A DNA stretch of 63,495 nucleotides from contig CAJXWP010000010.1 of the NCBI GenBank assembly GCA_913062625.1, positions 1-63,495 on the forward strand, given 5' to 3'. Made by a program: the position numbers and the translations under genes. Each line of letters opens with the position of its first letter. Within the stretch, counting starts at the first letter, position 1. The notes beneath the pieces were generated by a model. The model was not told the DNA's origin, searched no databases, and worked only from the letters and a program-made list of their open reading frames with translations. The DNA is from an uncultured Haliea sp. GTDB lineage: Bacteria > Pseudomonadota > Gammaproteobacteria > Pseudomonadales > Halieaceae. Of this stretch, positions 53,271-62,088 are shown one piece after another.

Positions 53271-54269
53271 CTATATTTTGATAATAATCTTACCCATGTG
53301 TTGTCCGCCTTCCATATGTCCGTGGGCTTGTTCAACGTGCTCGAGTGGATAAATACTATCGATGATGGGTTTGATCCTGCCACTCTCCAGGTGAGGGAAG
53401 ATATGCTTCATGACCTCCTGAACCATTATCGCTTTCTGGGCAAAGGTCTGGGCGCGCAGGGTAGAGCCTGTCATGGTGATGCGTTTCATCAGTAAGGGTG
53501 CGAAATTGACTTCGGCCTTGAACCCCCTCATGTAGGCAATGTTAACAATGCGCGCTTCCGCCGCCGCGATGTTGAGATTTTTCTGGATGTAGTCGCCGCC
53601 GATCATGTCGAGAATGACATCAATCCTGTTGTTTAATCCCATTTCTGTCAGAACGGCTTCGAAGTCTTCTGTTTTGTAGTTGATGGCTCGCGTGGCTCCG
53701 CGAGCTTCGAGCGCGCGACACTTTTCGTCGCTACCGGCAGTGGTATAGACCTCGGCACCCAGGGTGGCGCAAATCATTACACCCATCGTGCCTATGCCAC
53801 TGGCTCCGCCGTGAATGAGCACGTTTTCCCCAGGCTGCAGCCCAGCGCGTTGAAATAGGTTATGCCAATTGGTGAGAAGCGCTTCCGGCAGCGCTGCAGC
53901 CTCGCCTTTACTGAAGCCCTTTGGAACCGGCATGCACTGACCCATCGGCGCTACCGCGTATTCGGCATAACCACCGCCGTGCGTCAACGCACAAACGCTA
54001 TCGCCCACCTGCCATGTGCGAACATTTTTACCAATAGCCTTTACTGTGCCCGCGACCTCCAGTCCCATGATGGGCGAAGCATCCTCTGGTGGAGGGTATA
54101 GACCTTTGCGTTGCAGTAAATCGGCTCTGTTGATGCCGGCTGAGTGCACTTTTATTAAAACGTCCTCCGCGCCTGGCGTTGGGATTGGGCCGGATTCTAT
54201 ACTCAAATGGTTTTCAGCACTGACGGCGACATGGCGGCACTGATCGGGAAGGTCGGTTGTTGTACTCAT
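53271..54269 (-). CDS. NADPH:quinone oxidoreductase family protein (PIG3-like)
   Basis: A 332-aa zinc-free medium-chain dehydrogenase of the quinone oxidoreductase type. SAGINRADLLQRKGLYPPP (about 45-63) and the NADPH site NVLIHGGASGIGTMGVMI are characteristic of the PIG3/QOR subgroup. It reduces quinones or unsaturated carbonyls. It closes a minus-strand pair with the CoA-racemase-like gene and may serve the catabolic island. Confidence 0.88.
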   Translation of the reverse strand: MSTTTDLPDQCRHVAVSAENHLSIESGPIPTPGAEDVLIKVHSAGINRADLLQRKGLYPPPEDASPIMGLEVAGTVKAIGKNVRTWQVGDSVCALTHGGGYAEYAVAPMGQCMPVPKGFSKGEAAALPEALLTNWHNLFQRAGLQPGENVLIHGGASGIGTMGVMICATLGAEVYTTAGSDEKCRALEARGATRAINYKTEDFEAVLTEMGLNNRIDVILDMIGGDYIQKNLNIAAAEARIVNIAYMRGFKAEVNFAPLLMKRITMTGSTLRAQTFAQKAIMVQEVMKHIFPHLESGRIKPIIDSIYPLEHVEQAHGHMEGGQHMGKIIIKI

Positions 54270-54338
54270 CGGAATGTTTATCCTGTTGCGGTCATGATGA
54301 CGCCAGTAAAGCCTTCGGAGTTATTCCGGTGCATTAGT

Positions 54339-55493
<1,155 letters not shown>

Positions 55494-55569
55494 GGCGTAT
55501 GCTCCAAATGGTGGGTGGTGAACAGGCGATTGTTGCTTTTTTCTTACTACGACAACGGTGCGAGAGGTA

Positions 55570-56193
55570 TTATGGGCTGTCCTTGCAAATCAAGTGTTCG
55601 AACATAACTCGCGCCTCCTCAAGCTTAGCAAAAATGGGGTAGTCGCTGTTCATGGCCCAGCTGATGGTGAGCATATTGAGCGTGCCGACTACCATCGCAG
55701 CGAGTATTTCCGCAGAGAAGTCTGCTTTAGCGTCTCCCATGTCTATCCCGGCAGCTATCAGGTGAACAAAGCTCGCAATTGCGCCGTCGCCTAGTTCGCG
55801 CTGCCGTTGTGCATCTTCAGCAAACGTGGACGGCGCAATGAGGATTAGTTGGCGATCAATGTCCTCATAACCCGCAAAATTGGACTCAATGTAGTCAATC
55901 ATGGCCTCCAATCGGTCCCGCGTCGCCAGGTGGTTATTCATTAACACGCGGAACATTGGTTCTGACTGATCATAGAGGCGGGAGATGCCCAGCCCTCCCA
56001 GGAGAGCGTGTTTGTTGGGGAAATGCCCATAGAATGTGCGCCGAGCGACATCGGCTTGCACGCAGATCTGTTCGATGCTGGTGTCTTCGATGCCCTGCTC
56101 ACGGAAAAGCCGGTAGGCCGCTTCTTCTATACGGCTGCGGATTTCCTGTTTGCGCTTTTCTCGGCGCCCGAGAGGCGCCTCCGCTATGTCCAT
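55570..56193 (-). CDS. TetR-family transcriptional regulator
   Basis: A 207-aa TetR-type repressor. The N-terminal helix-turn-helix (about 15-62) reads AAYRLFREQGIEDTSIEQIC followed by VQADVARRTFYGHFPNKHAL, the standard pattern. The C-terminal ligand domain gives no clue to its inducer. It is divergent from the amidohydrolase gene with a 123-bp gap that holds a 24-bp palindrome, its probable operator. It likely controls the plus-strand catabolic genes and itself. Confidence 0.9.
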   Translation of the reverse strand: MDIAEAPLGRREKRKQEIRSRIEEAAYRLFREQGIEDTSIEQICVQADVARRTFYGHFPNKHALLGGLGISRLYDQSEPMFRVLMNNHLATRDRLEAMIDYIESNFAGYEDIDRQLILIAPSTFAEDAQRQRELGDGAIASFVHLIAAGIDMGDAKADFSAEILAAMVVGTLNMLTISWAMNSDYPIFAKLEEARVMFEHLICKDSP

Positions 56194-56245
56194 GAAATTT
56201 CCGTAATACTATTGCAATCGCTTGTGCATTAAACTATTTTGTATA

Positions 56246-56269
56246 CATATGTGCAAGTTTGCTCATATG
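56246..56269. promoter_or_regulatory. Probable TetR operator palindrome
   Basis: CATATGTGCAA-GT-TTGCTCATATG has 11-bp arms with a 2-bp centre and one mismatch. It lies 52 bp from the TetR start and 47 bp from the amidohydrolase start, the usual position for a site that represses both directions. A TGTATACA palindrome overlaps its left border at 56240-56247. Confidence 0.7.
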
Positions 56270-56316
56270 GGAAGCTATACACGAGTTTTTGTCGAGCACA
56301 ATAAAGAGAGGATATT

Positions 56317-57531
56317 ATGTCTGACCATTTGATTGTGGTTTCTGCCGATTGTCATGCCGGCCTGCCGATCGCCGACTATAAGCCCTATGTTGAGTCAAAG
56401 TACCACGAGATGATGGATATGGCGGTGCCCATCACGATCGACATGATGGATAAAGCTGAGTCCACTTTTTTAATTAAGGACATTAACGATGCTTGGCGCG
56501 CGCCTATTAAGCAAGAACTCACGGGTGCCTGGGACTATGAGGAACGTCTGAATATGTTGGCCGGTGATGGGATTGCCGCTGAGGTTATTTTCCCCGACGG
56601 CATCACCGAGAAAAACACGCCGCCTTTCGGCGCTGGCCTCGGTTTGTCGCCCCGAGATATGGTGCCTGAGCTGCAGTGGGCCGGGGCCATGGCTCACAAT
56701 CGCTGGCTGGCCGAATGGTGCGCAAACGACTCTGCCCGCCATATAGGCGTGGCGTCGATTCCACTTTTGTGGGACGTGCAGCAGGCCGTAGAAGCGGTGC
56801 AGTGGTGTGTGGACAACGGTCTAAGAGCGGTCATGATTCCGACGTTATGGGGCGAGCACGACCCCTATCATCACGTCAAATATGATCCCTTCTGGGCGAT
56901 CTGTGAAGACCTTGAAGTGATTGTTCACTTTCACTCTGGGCCAGCCCCTCACTTGGAGTACTTCGGAGCAGGGTTTCCCGTGGAGGATAAGCGTGACGAG
57001 CTGCCGGGCGCTATGGGTATTTATGTGTCCGAAGTAATGTGGTGGCTTTACCGGCCGCTGACGTTCATGATTTGGGGCGGTGTCTTCGAGCGCTTCCCGA
57101 ACCTCAAAACGATGATTGTTGAAGGTGGCACGATGTTTATGCTGCCTTCTTGGCTGCGTCTAATGGATTTCCATTACACGGAAGGACAGATTTCTGCCAA
57201 GTTGGGGAATTTTCGCAAGCATTTGTCCCTTAAACCCAGTGAGTATTTTGCCCGTAATATCGGTGTTGGCGCGTCTTGTGTGCTGCGTCCCGATCTGGAT
57301 ATGCGCGATGAAGTGGGCCTCGAAAAGGTAATGTGGGGAAATGACTTCCCTCACCCCGAGGGTAGCTGGCCCAATACCGCGCAGTATTTTAAGGACAACT
57401 TCAGTAATTTTCCCGAGCGCGATGGCCGCAAGATTCTAGGCGAGAACGCCGTGAACTTTTACGGGTTGGATCGTCAGCGACTGCAAGTGATCGCCAATGA
57501 AATAGGGCCTACGGCCGCGCTCTTTAATTGA
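56317..57531 (+). CDS. Amidohydrolase-2 (PF04909-type) metal-dependent hydrolase
   Basis: A 404-aa TIM-barrel hydrolase/decarboxylase. The metal-binding start VVSADCHAGLP (Asp-x-His) is at residues 6-17; a further His is in VHFHSGPAP, and the catalytic Asp in MWGNDFPHPEGSWP near residue 345. Members of this family, often beside Rieske oxygenases, act as decarboxylases or ring-cleavage-product hydrolases. It is the first gene of the plus-strand part of the island and its substrate is unknown. A GAGAGGA ribosome site precedes the ATG. Confidence 0.87.
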   Translation: MSDHLIVVSADCHAGLPIADYKPYVESKYHEMMDMAVPITIDMMDKAESTFLIKDINDAWRAPIKQELTGAWDYEERLNMLAGDGIAAEVIFPDGITEKNTPPFGAGLGLSPRDMVPELQWAGAMAHNRWLAEWCANDSARHIGVASIPLLWDVQQAVEAVQWCVDNGLRAVMIPTLWGEHDPYHHVKYDPFWAICEDLEVIVHFHSGPAPHLEYFGAGFPVEDKRDELPGAMGIYVSEVMWWLYRPLTFMIWGGVFERFPNLKTMIVEGGTMFMLPSWLRLMDFHYTEGQISAKLGNFRKHLSLKPSEYFARNIGVGASCVLRPDLDMRDEVGLEKVMWGNDFPHPEGSWPNTAQYFKDNFSNFPERDGRKILGENAVNFYGLDRQRLQVIANEIGPTAALFN

Positions 57532-57569
57532 TGTTAGTTAACGGGTACAAGTGATCCAAAGAGGCATAT

Positions 57570-58541
57570 ATGAGTATCGTAGAAGCATGTGAATCGAAAA
57601 CCAATACAACACCTGAGTTCCCCATGGGCTGGTATTCCGTTGCGCGTTCCCAAGAGCTGTTGGTGGGTGAAGTAAAGGCAGTTCAAGCTTTCGATCGCGA
57701 GTTCGTGCTATACCGCACTCGGTCCGGTGTCCCGGTGTTACAGGACGCATACTGTCCGCACCTGGGGGCACATCTGGGCGTGAAGGGCCGAGTGATAGGG
57801 GAGTCTATCCGCTGTCCGTTCCACGGTTGGCGCTATGGTACAGACGGCATGTGTGAACATATTCCTTACAGCGATGAGATCCCAGAGCGCGCGCGTTTGC
57901 GCACGTGGCATTGTGAGGAAAAAAATGGGGAGGTCTACATTTGGTTTCACATGGAAAATACCGGCCCCCAGTGGGAGCTGCCGTCGCTGCCGGAACTGGG
58001 TCACCCCGAGTGGACGAGTCCGCGCTATACAGAGTTCCTAGTACCTGCGCATGTTCAGGACATTGCCGAAAATTCTTGTGACCCGGTACATTTTCAGTTT
58101 GTCCACAAAATGGAGGATGTGCCACCATCAGAGGTCACCATTGATCCGGACGGTCGTACGCTGCACCTGCATTCCGAGGCTGAACAATCAGGCGTCAGCA
58201 CGCATCTGCATGCCACCGTGTATAACCCCGGGTTTGCTATGGTGCGTAACACCTATGCGCCCGGCGCTGAAATGGTGATGTACAACAGCGCCCAGCCCAT
58301 CAGCAAGCATCAGACCCTTATGCGGTGGACGCTGACAGTCAGTCGAGCGATTGAGGATCTGGCGGGCGATGATGTTATGGAAGGTATTATTGCCGGGCTG
58401 GACGATGACTATCCGATCTGGGCGAATAAGGTCCATAAGCATCGGCCGCTGTTTTGTAAAGAGGACAAGAGCTTGGTGATGTTCCGCAAGTGGGTGCGTC
58501 AGTTCTACGTCACATCAAGCGACAAGCGAAAGATCGCCTAG
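57570..58541 (+). CDS. Rieske non-haem iron oxygenase, KshA-like
   Basis: A 323-aa terminal oxygenase. The Rieske [2Fe-2S] ligands are Cys62, His64, Cys82 and His85, and the mononuclear iron site is in the word ENSCDPVHFQFVH with Asp171, His174 and His179 (Asp/His types by position). CPFHGWRYGTDGMCEHIPY is very like the corresponding segment of 3-ketosteroid 9-alpha-hydroxylase (KshA) and of cholesterol 7-desaturase. It would hydroxylate a ring substrate with electrons from a reductase, which is not encoded in the window. The exact substrate cannot be set. Confidence 0.88.
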   Translation: MSIVEACESKTNTTPEFPMGWYSVARSQELLVGEVKAVQAFDREFVLYRTRSGVPVLQDAYCPHLGAHLGVKGRVIGESIRCPFHGWRYGTDGMCEHIPYSDEIPERARLRTWHCEEKNGEVYIWFHMENTGPQWELPSLPELGHPEWTSPRYTEFLVPAHVQDIAENSCDPVHFQFVHKMEDVPPSEVTIDPDGRTLHLHSEAEQSGVSTHLHATVYNPGFAMVRNTYAPGAEMVMYNSAQPISKHQTLMRWTLTVSRAIEDLAGDDVMEGIIAGLDDDYPIWANKVHKHRPLFCKEDKSLVMFRKWVRQFYVTSSDKRKIA

Positions 58542-58673
58542 GCGTTTGAGGTTGTAGCAATTAAGGTTGGTGCTCAACGGCGGCCCGAGCCAATATAATA
58601 TTCAATACAGAGACACCAGCGCCTAATACAGTGGGCGCTCAATTCAGCAACGACAATTCATAAGGAAAAGAAT

Positions 58674-59453
58674 ATGACCAGTGAATCAGGCGCACCTCAG
58701 GGAAACCCGGGAGATATAGTCAATTGGCCCATGCTGAAGATCGTGTATCGGACAGATCCGGACAAGATAGCGGCGTTGTTACCCCCTGGAATTTCACCCG
58801 GAGCCAACCCTAACGTCAACCTCACTATTTACAACTTTCCGGTACCGGACGAGCCCGAGTACGGCATTGTTACCAGTGTAGATGCCGATTTCAACGGAGT
58901 AGCCGGCGAATTTACATTGGGTTACGGTATTGATCAAGAGTCAGCCATTTTTGTTAGTCAGGAAACCAATGGCCAGCCGAAATACCCCTGCACCACTGAA
59001 TTTTATCGTCTCGGGCCACAGGTCAAAGCGCGCTGTATTCACCAGGGTTACACCTTTGTGGAGTTTGAGGGTGTTTCCACCGGCCCTTCGGGACCCCGCG
59101 AGCCACATCAGCAGAATGAGTGGTGGCTGAAGTACTCGCGCGCGGTCAGTGTGGGGGGCCCTGCAACCGATTTTGATTTTCCGCCCCATGTGGTTCGAGT
59201 GCGCAGTGAGTATGGCACGGCATGGCGTGAGGAAGTTGAGGGGACACTAGTGCTGCGTGACAGCCCTTGGGATCCGCTAACAACCCTGTTGCCAATGCGT
59301 GAGCAGCTCGAGTCCTACCTCTGGTGGCCGGCGTTCCTTGATCGTGAAATGACACTGGCCGGAAAGCTCGATCCGCAGGCTTTCTTGCCGTTTACCGATA
59401 CAATCTCTGGTTCGCGTTGGCCTGGCACGAACGGCGGTCCAAAGCGCGGTTGA
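58674..59453 (+). CDS. Acetoacetate decarboxylase family protein
   Basis: A 259-aa protein of the ADC family. The Schiff-base lysine of the true enzyme corresponds to Lys103, in the word QETNGQPKY, the same place as the GFPKK motif of the Clostridium enzyme; the second Lys of that motif, which lowers the pKa of the first, is Tyr here. Proteins with such changes can act as cyclase-dehydratases or aldolases on other 2-keto or diketo compounds. It follows the Rieske gene by 132 bp and a weak AAGGAAAAG ribosome site precedes the ATG. Confidence 0.82.
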   Translation: MTSESGAPQGNPGDIVNWPMLKIVYRTDPDKIAALLPPGISPGANPNVNLTIYNFPVPDEPEYGIVTSVDADFNGVAGEFTLGYGIDQESAIFVSQETNGQPKYPCTTEFYRLGPQVKARCIHQGYTFVEFEGVSTGPSGPREPHQQNEWWLKYSRAVSVGGPATDFDFPPHVVRVRSEYGTAWREEVEGTLVLRDSPWDPLTTLLPMREQLESYLWWPAFLDREMTLAGKLDPQAFLPFTDTISGSRWPGTNGGPKRG

Positions 59454-59465
59454 TTTTTTGTTGGA

Positions 59466-59490
59466 TCTGCGGGGAAATAGTCCCTGCAGA
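59466..59490. other. Ten-base-pair hairpin between the ADC-like and MFS genes
   Basis: TCTGCGGGGA-AATAG-TCCCTGCAGA forms ten pairs (one G-T wobble). No T-run follows on either strand, so it is not a classical terminator. It may be an RNA-processing or stability element between the two genes. Confidence 0.4.
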
Positions 59491-59546
59491 GCCAATTGCT
59501 TCCTCAGCCGAACAGTAGCGGGCGGTCTCATTAGCACGAAAAAAGC

Positions 59547-60716
59547 ATGCAATTTTTAAGCCCGTTGCGTCCGGTATTGACCGGTATGTGCTGTTTGGCG
59601 TTAGGCCCGGGAATTATGGGAATCTATGGCTTCTTTGTTGAGCCATTGTCGAGCGAGTTCGGTGTCGGTGTGGCAATCCTCAATATGGGTCCAGTGGCAC
59701 TGCTGCTTGTGCCGGCTATTTTGGGCGCTTGGGTCGGCAAAATGGCGGACCAGCTGCCGATTCGAAACATCCTTCTCGTCGGCGTTACTCTGGCGATGTT
59801 ATCTCTGATGGCGATCAGTCATGCGCCAACGTTGTGGTTAGTCGCATTGGGGTTTTTGTCATTTTCACTGGGGCTGACGCTGTATGGGCCGGTTGTTGTC
59901 AATGGGCTCATGGTAAAGCTCTACTCTGGGCGTGAGGCGCGAGCCCTCGCGATAGTCGCGATAGGCATGAGTCTGGCCGCGGCCACTTTGCCTCCTCTGG
60001 TGGGAACCCTGCTGGAATATTATAGTTGGCGCTGGACGCTGCAAAGTCTCGCAATAGGGGCGCTCGTCGTGTTGTGGCTGGCGATCCTGATTGGAATACC
60101 AAAGGGCGTTATTCTGACGCCGTCTACCGGCGATGCTCCTGTCGCAAAAGCGTTTTATCGCATTAAGGCTTTTTGGTTGATTGGATTGTGTGTCGCCCTG
60201 GCAATGAATGTGGCTATTGTGCTGGCGGTTTGCTATCCGCCTTTGTTTGCTAGCAAAGGGTACAGTATGGCGGAGGCTGGCTGGTTTTTGGCGCTTGCTG
60301 GTATGAACGGATTAGTGGGTAAGAGCTTTCTCGCATGGCTGGGAGATAACGTTCGGCACTATGTGAAATGGCTCGCTGCCGGTATGCTGATCCTTCAAAG
60401 TGCAGGCTTGGGTCTGCTCTTTATCGCGACTAATGTGTCTGAAATGATCCCGGCGATGTGCCTGCTCGGTTTTAGCGGCGGCGCCTTTTTGCCGATGCAC
60501 CCGTATCTCAACAGTCGCTATTTTGATGCGTCCATTATCAGTCAGGTAACCGGCGCACAAATGCCGCTGTTTTTGCCCTTCGGTTTGGTGGGAGCGCCAC
60601 TCGCCGGTTATGCCTTCGATCAGACGGGCAATTATAATGCAGTGTTAATAGCACTCGCAGCGACACTTTGCGTGGCCGCTCTGCTGGGGCTGGGATTACC
60701 TAAACAGGCGAACTAG
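59547..60716 (+). CDS. MFS transporter of the catabolic island
   Basis: A 389-aa protein with about twelve hydrophobic helices of the major facilitator superfamily. The first-half word LVGVTLAMLSLMAISHAPTLW and the pair NGLVGKSFLAWLGDNV (loop 8-9, a motif-A-like site) fit the monocarboxylate/oxalate-type MFS group. Its position in the island suggests uptake or export of the island's substrate or a product. No substrate can be inferred. Confidence 0.83.
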   Translation: MQFLSPLRPVLTGMCCLALGPGIMGIYGFFVEPLSSEFGVGVAILNMGPVALLLVPAILGAWVGKMADQLPIRNILLVGVTLAMLSLMAISHAPTLWLVALGFLSFSLGLTLYGPVVVNGLMVKLYSGREARALAIVAIGMSLAAATLPPLVGTLLEYYSWRWTLQSLAIGALVVLWLAILIGIPKGVILTPSTGDAPVAKAFYRIKAFWLIGLCVALAMNVAIVLAVCYPPLFASKGYSMAEAGWFLALAGMNGLVGKSFLAWLGDNVRHYVKWLAAGMLILQSAGLGLLFIATNVSEMIPAMCLLGFSGGAFLPMHPYLNSRYFDASIISQVTGAQMPLFLPFGLVGAPLAGYAFDQTGNYNAVLIALAATLCVAALLGLGLPKQAN

Positions 60717-60871
60717 GCAGGCCCCTTCTGCGTCGCCGCCCGTGATCGACGCCCATTAATTAACGTCCTTGTGTTAAACAGGCTTATAATCACTTGTGTT
60801 GATGCAGATGTTTGCTGATGCCTTACAATAGCAACCGCGTGCAAAAATTCAACCCGTCAGTGGAGAGCTTT

Positions 60872-62083
60872 ATGCCAATGTTTATTCGAAAGATGTTACA
60901 CGCCATGTACCTCAAACTGATGACCGTGGTGGTTTTTTTCTCGCCTTCATTGCGGCACACGGTGTTTGCCGGCACCGGGAGTTCAGCTCAGCTGTGTGAA
61001 CATATTGTTCGTACTGGCGTTAAAAAAGTGATCGTCGTTACCGATAAGCCTTTGCGTGAACTTGGCGTGGTCGACCATGCAATAGCAGCACTTTTGGCCG
61101 CGGATGTTGATGTCGCGTATTACGACGGTGTATTACCTGACCCGACTTTCGCTCAGGTTGTTGAGGGCGCTGCGGCGGCCAAGGCCCACGGCAGTGAGGC
61201 GGTTTTGGCCATCGGTGGTGGCTCGTCTATTGATGCCGCGAAGGTCATCGCTGCGGCGGCGACCAGTGATGCCTCTCCGGCAGACTGGGTAGGCATTGGC
61301 AAGATAAAACATCCTATCCTAAAGCTTTACGCCATTCCTACAACGTCCGGAACGGGCTCAGAGGCGACAATAGGGGCGGTGATTTCCGATGCGGTGACCC
61401 ATGAAAAAGCCATTATTATGGGCGACTGTTTACTGCCACTTGCTGCCGCATTGGATGCAGATCTCATGTTGGGCCTGCCGCCGCACATCACAGCAGCAAC
61501 GGGTATGGATGCGCTAACCCACGGTATTGAAGCCTATATCGGGGTGTGGGAGCGTGGCACGCGGTTAGAGGATGCGCGTCTGGCAATCAAGTTGGTTTTC
61601 GATAACTTGGCGACTGCCTATCACGAGGGCAAGAATTTGGATGCGCGTAACGGTATGGCTATGGGTGCTTACTATGCCGGCCTCGCGATCAACCAGGTCA
61701 ATGTCGGTAATGTGCACGCTATTGCGCACCAACTGGGCGGTAAGTATGGGATTCCACACGGACTGGCAAACGCGCTGGTGTTGCCGCACGTGCTGGAGTT
61801 TTGTTGTCACGAAGCACAGCAAAGCCTTGCTGAGCTGAGCCTACTGGTCGGCGTCGGCAGCGAAGGTGAGGCCCCGGCTGTTTTAGCGCGGAAGTTCATC
61901 GATGCGGTGCGAGAACTGCGCACAGAAGTCGGGATTCCGGAACAGATGGACGTGATTAAACGCGCAGATTTTGAAGCCATCACGCAGCAGGCCATTCAAG
62001 AGGGCGCGACGTATCCAGTGCCACGCTTATTGGACAGTGAAAACGTGATGCAGATCCTGATGAATATCGCAAAACCCGCGTAG
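60872..62083 (+). CDS. Iron-containing alcohol dehydrogenase
   Basis: A 403-aa NAD(P)-dependent group III alcohol dehydrogenase. The nucleotide site is GGGSSIDAAKVIAAAAT (about 118-134); TTSGTGSEAT and the iron-ligand region MDALTHGIEAY followed by NVHAIAHQLGGKYGIPHGLANA are complete. The N-terminal 25 residues before HTVFAGTGS form a hydrophobic helix, unusual for a cytosolic enzyme. The ATG at 60872 has a GGAGAG ribosome site; ATG 60818, twenty codons upstream on the + strand, is another option. It converges with the DUF3604 gene. Confidence 0.88.
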   Translation: MPMFIRKMLHAMYLKLMTVVVFFSPSLRHTVFAGTGSSAQLCEHIVRTGVKKVIVVTDKPLRELGVVDHAIAALLAADVDVAYYDGVLPDPTFAQVVEGAAAAKAHGSEAVLAIGGGSSIDAAKVIAAAATSDASPADWVGIGKIKHPILKLYAIPTTSGTGSEATIGAVISDAVTHEKAIIMGDCLLPLAAALDADLMLGLPPHITAATGMDALTHGIEAYIGVWERGTRLEDARLAIKLVFDNLATAYHEGKNLDARNGMAMGAYYAGLAINQVNVGNVHAIAHQLGGKYGIPHGLANALVLPHVLEFCCHEAQQSLAELSLLVGVGSEGEAPAVLARKFIDAVRELRTEVGIPEQMDVIKRADFEAITQQAIQEGATYPVPRLLDSENVMQILMNIAKPA

Positions 62084-62088
62084 CTATT

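Noticed and set aside
59466-59490. Terminator after the ADC-like gene
   Set aside because: The ten-pair hairpin has no T-run on either side, so it is listed only as a hairpin.
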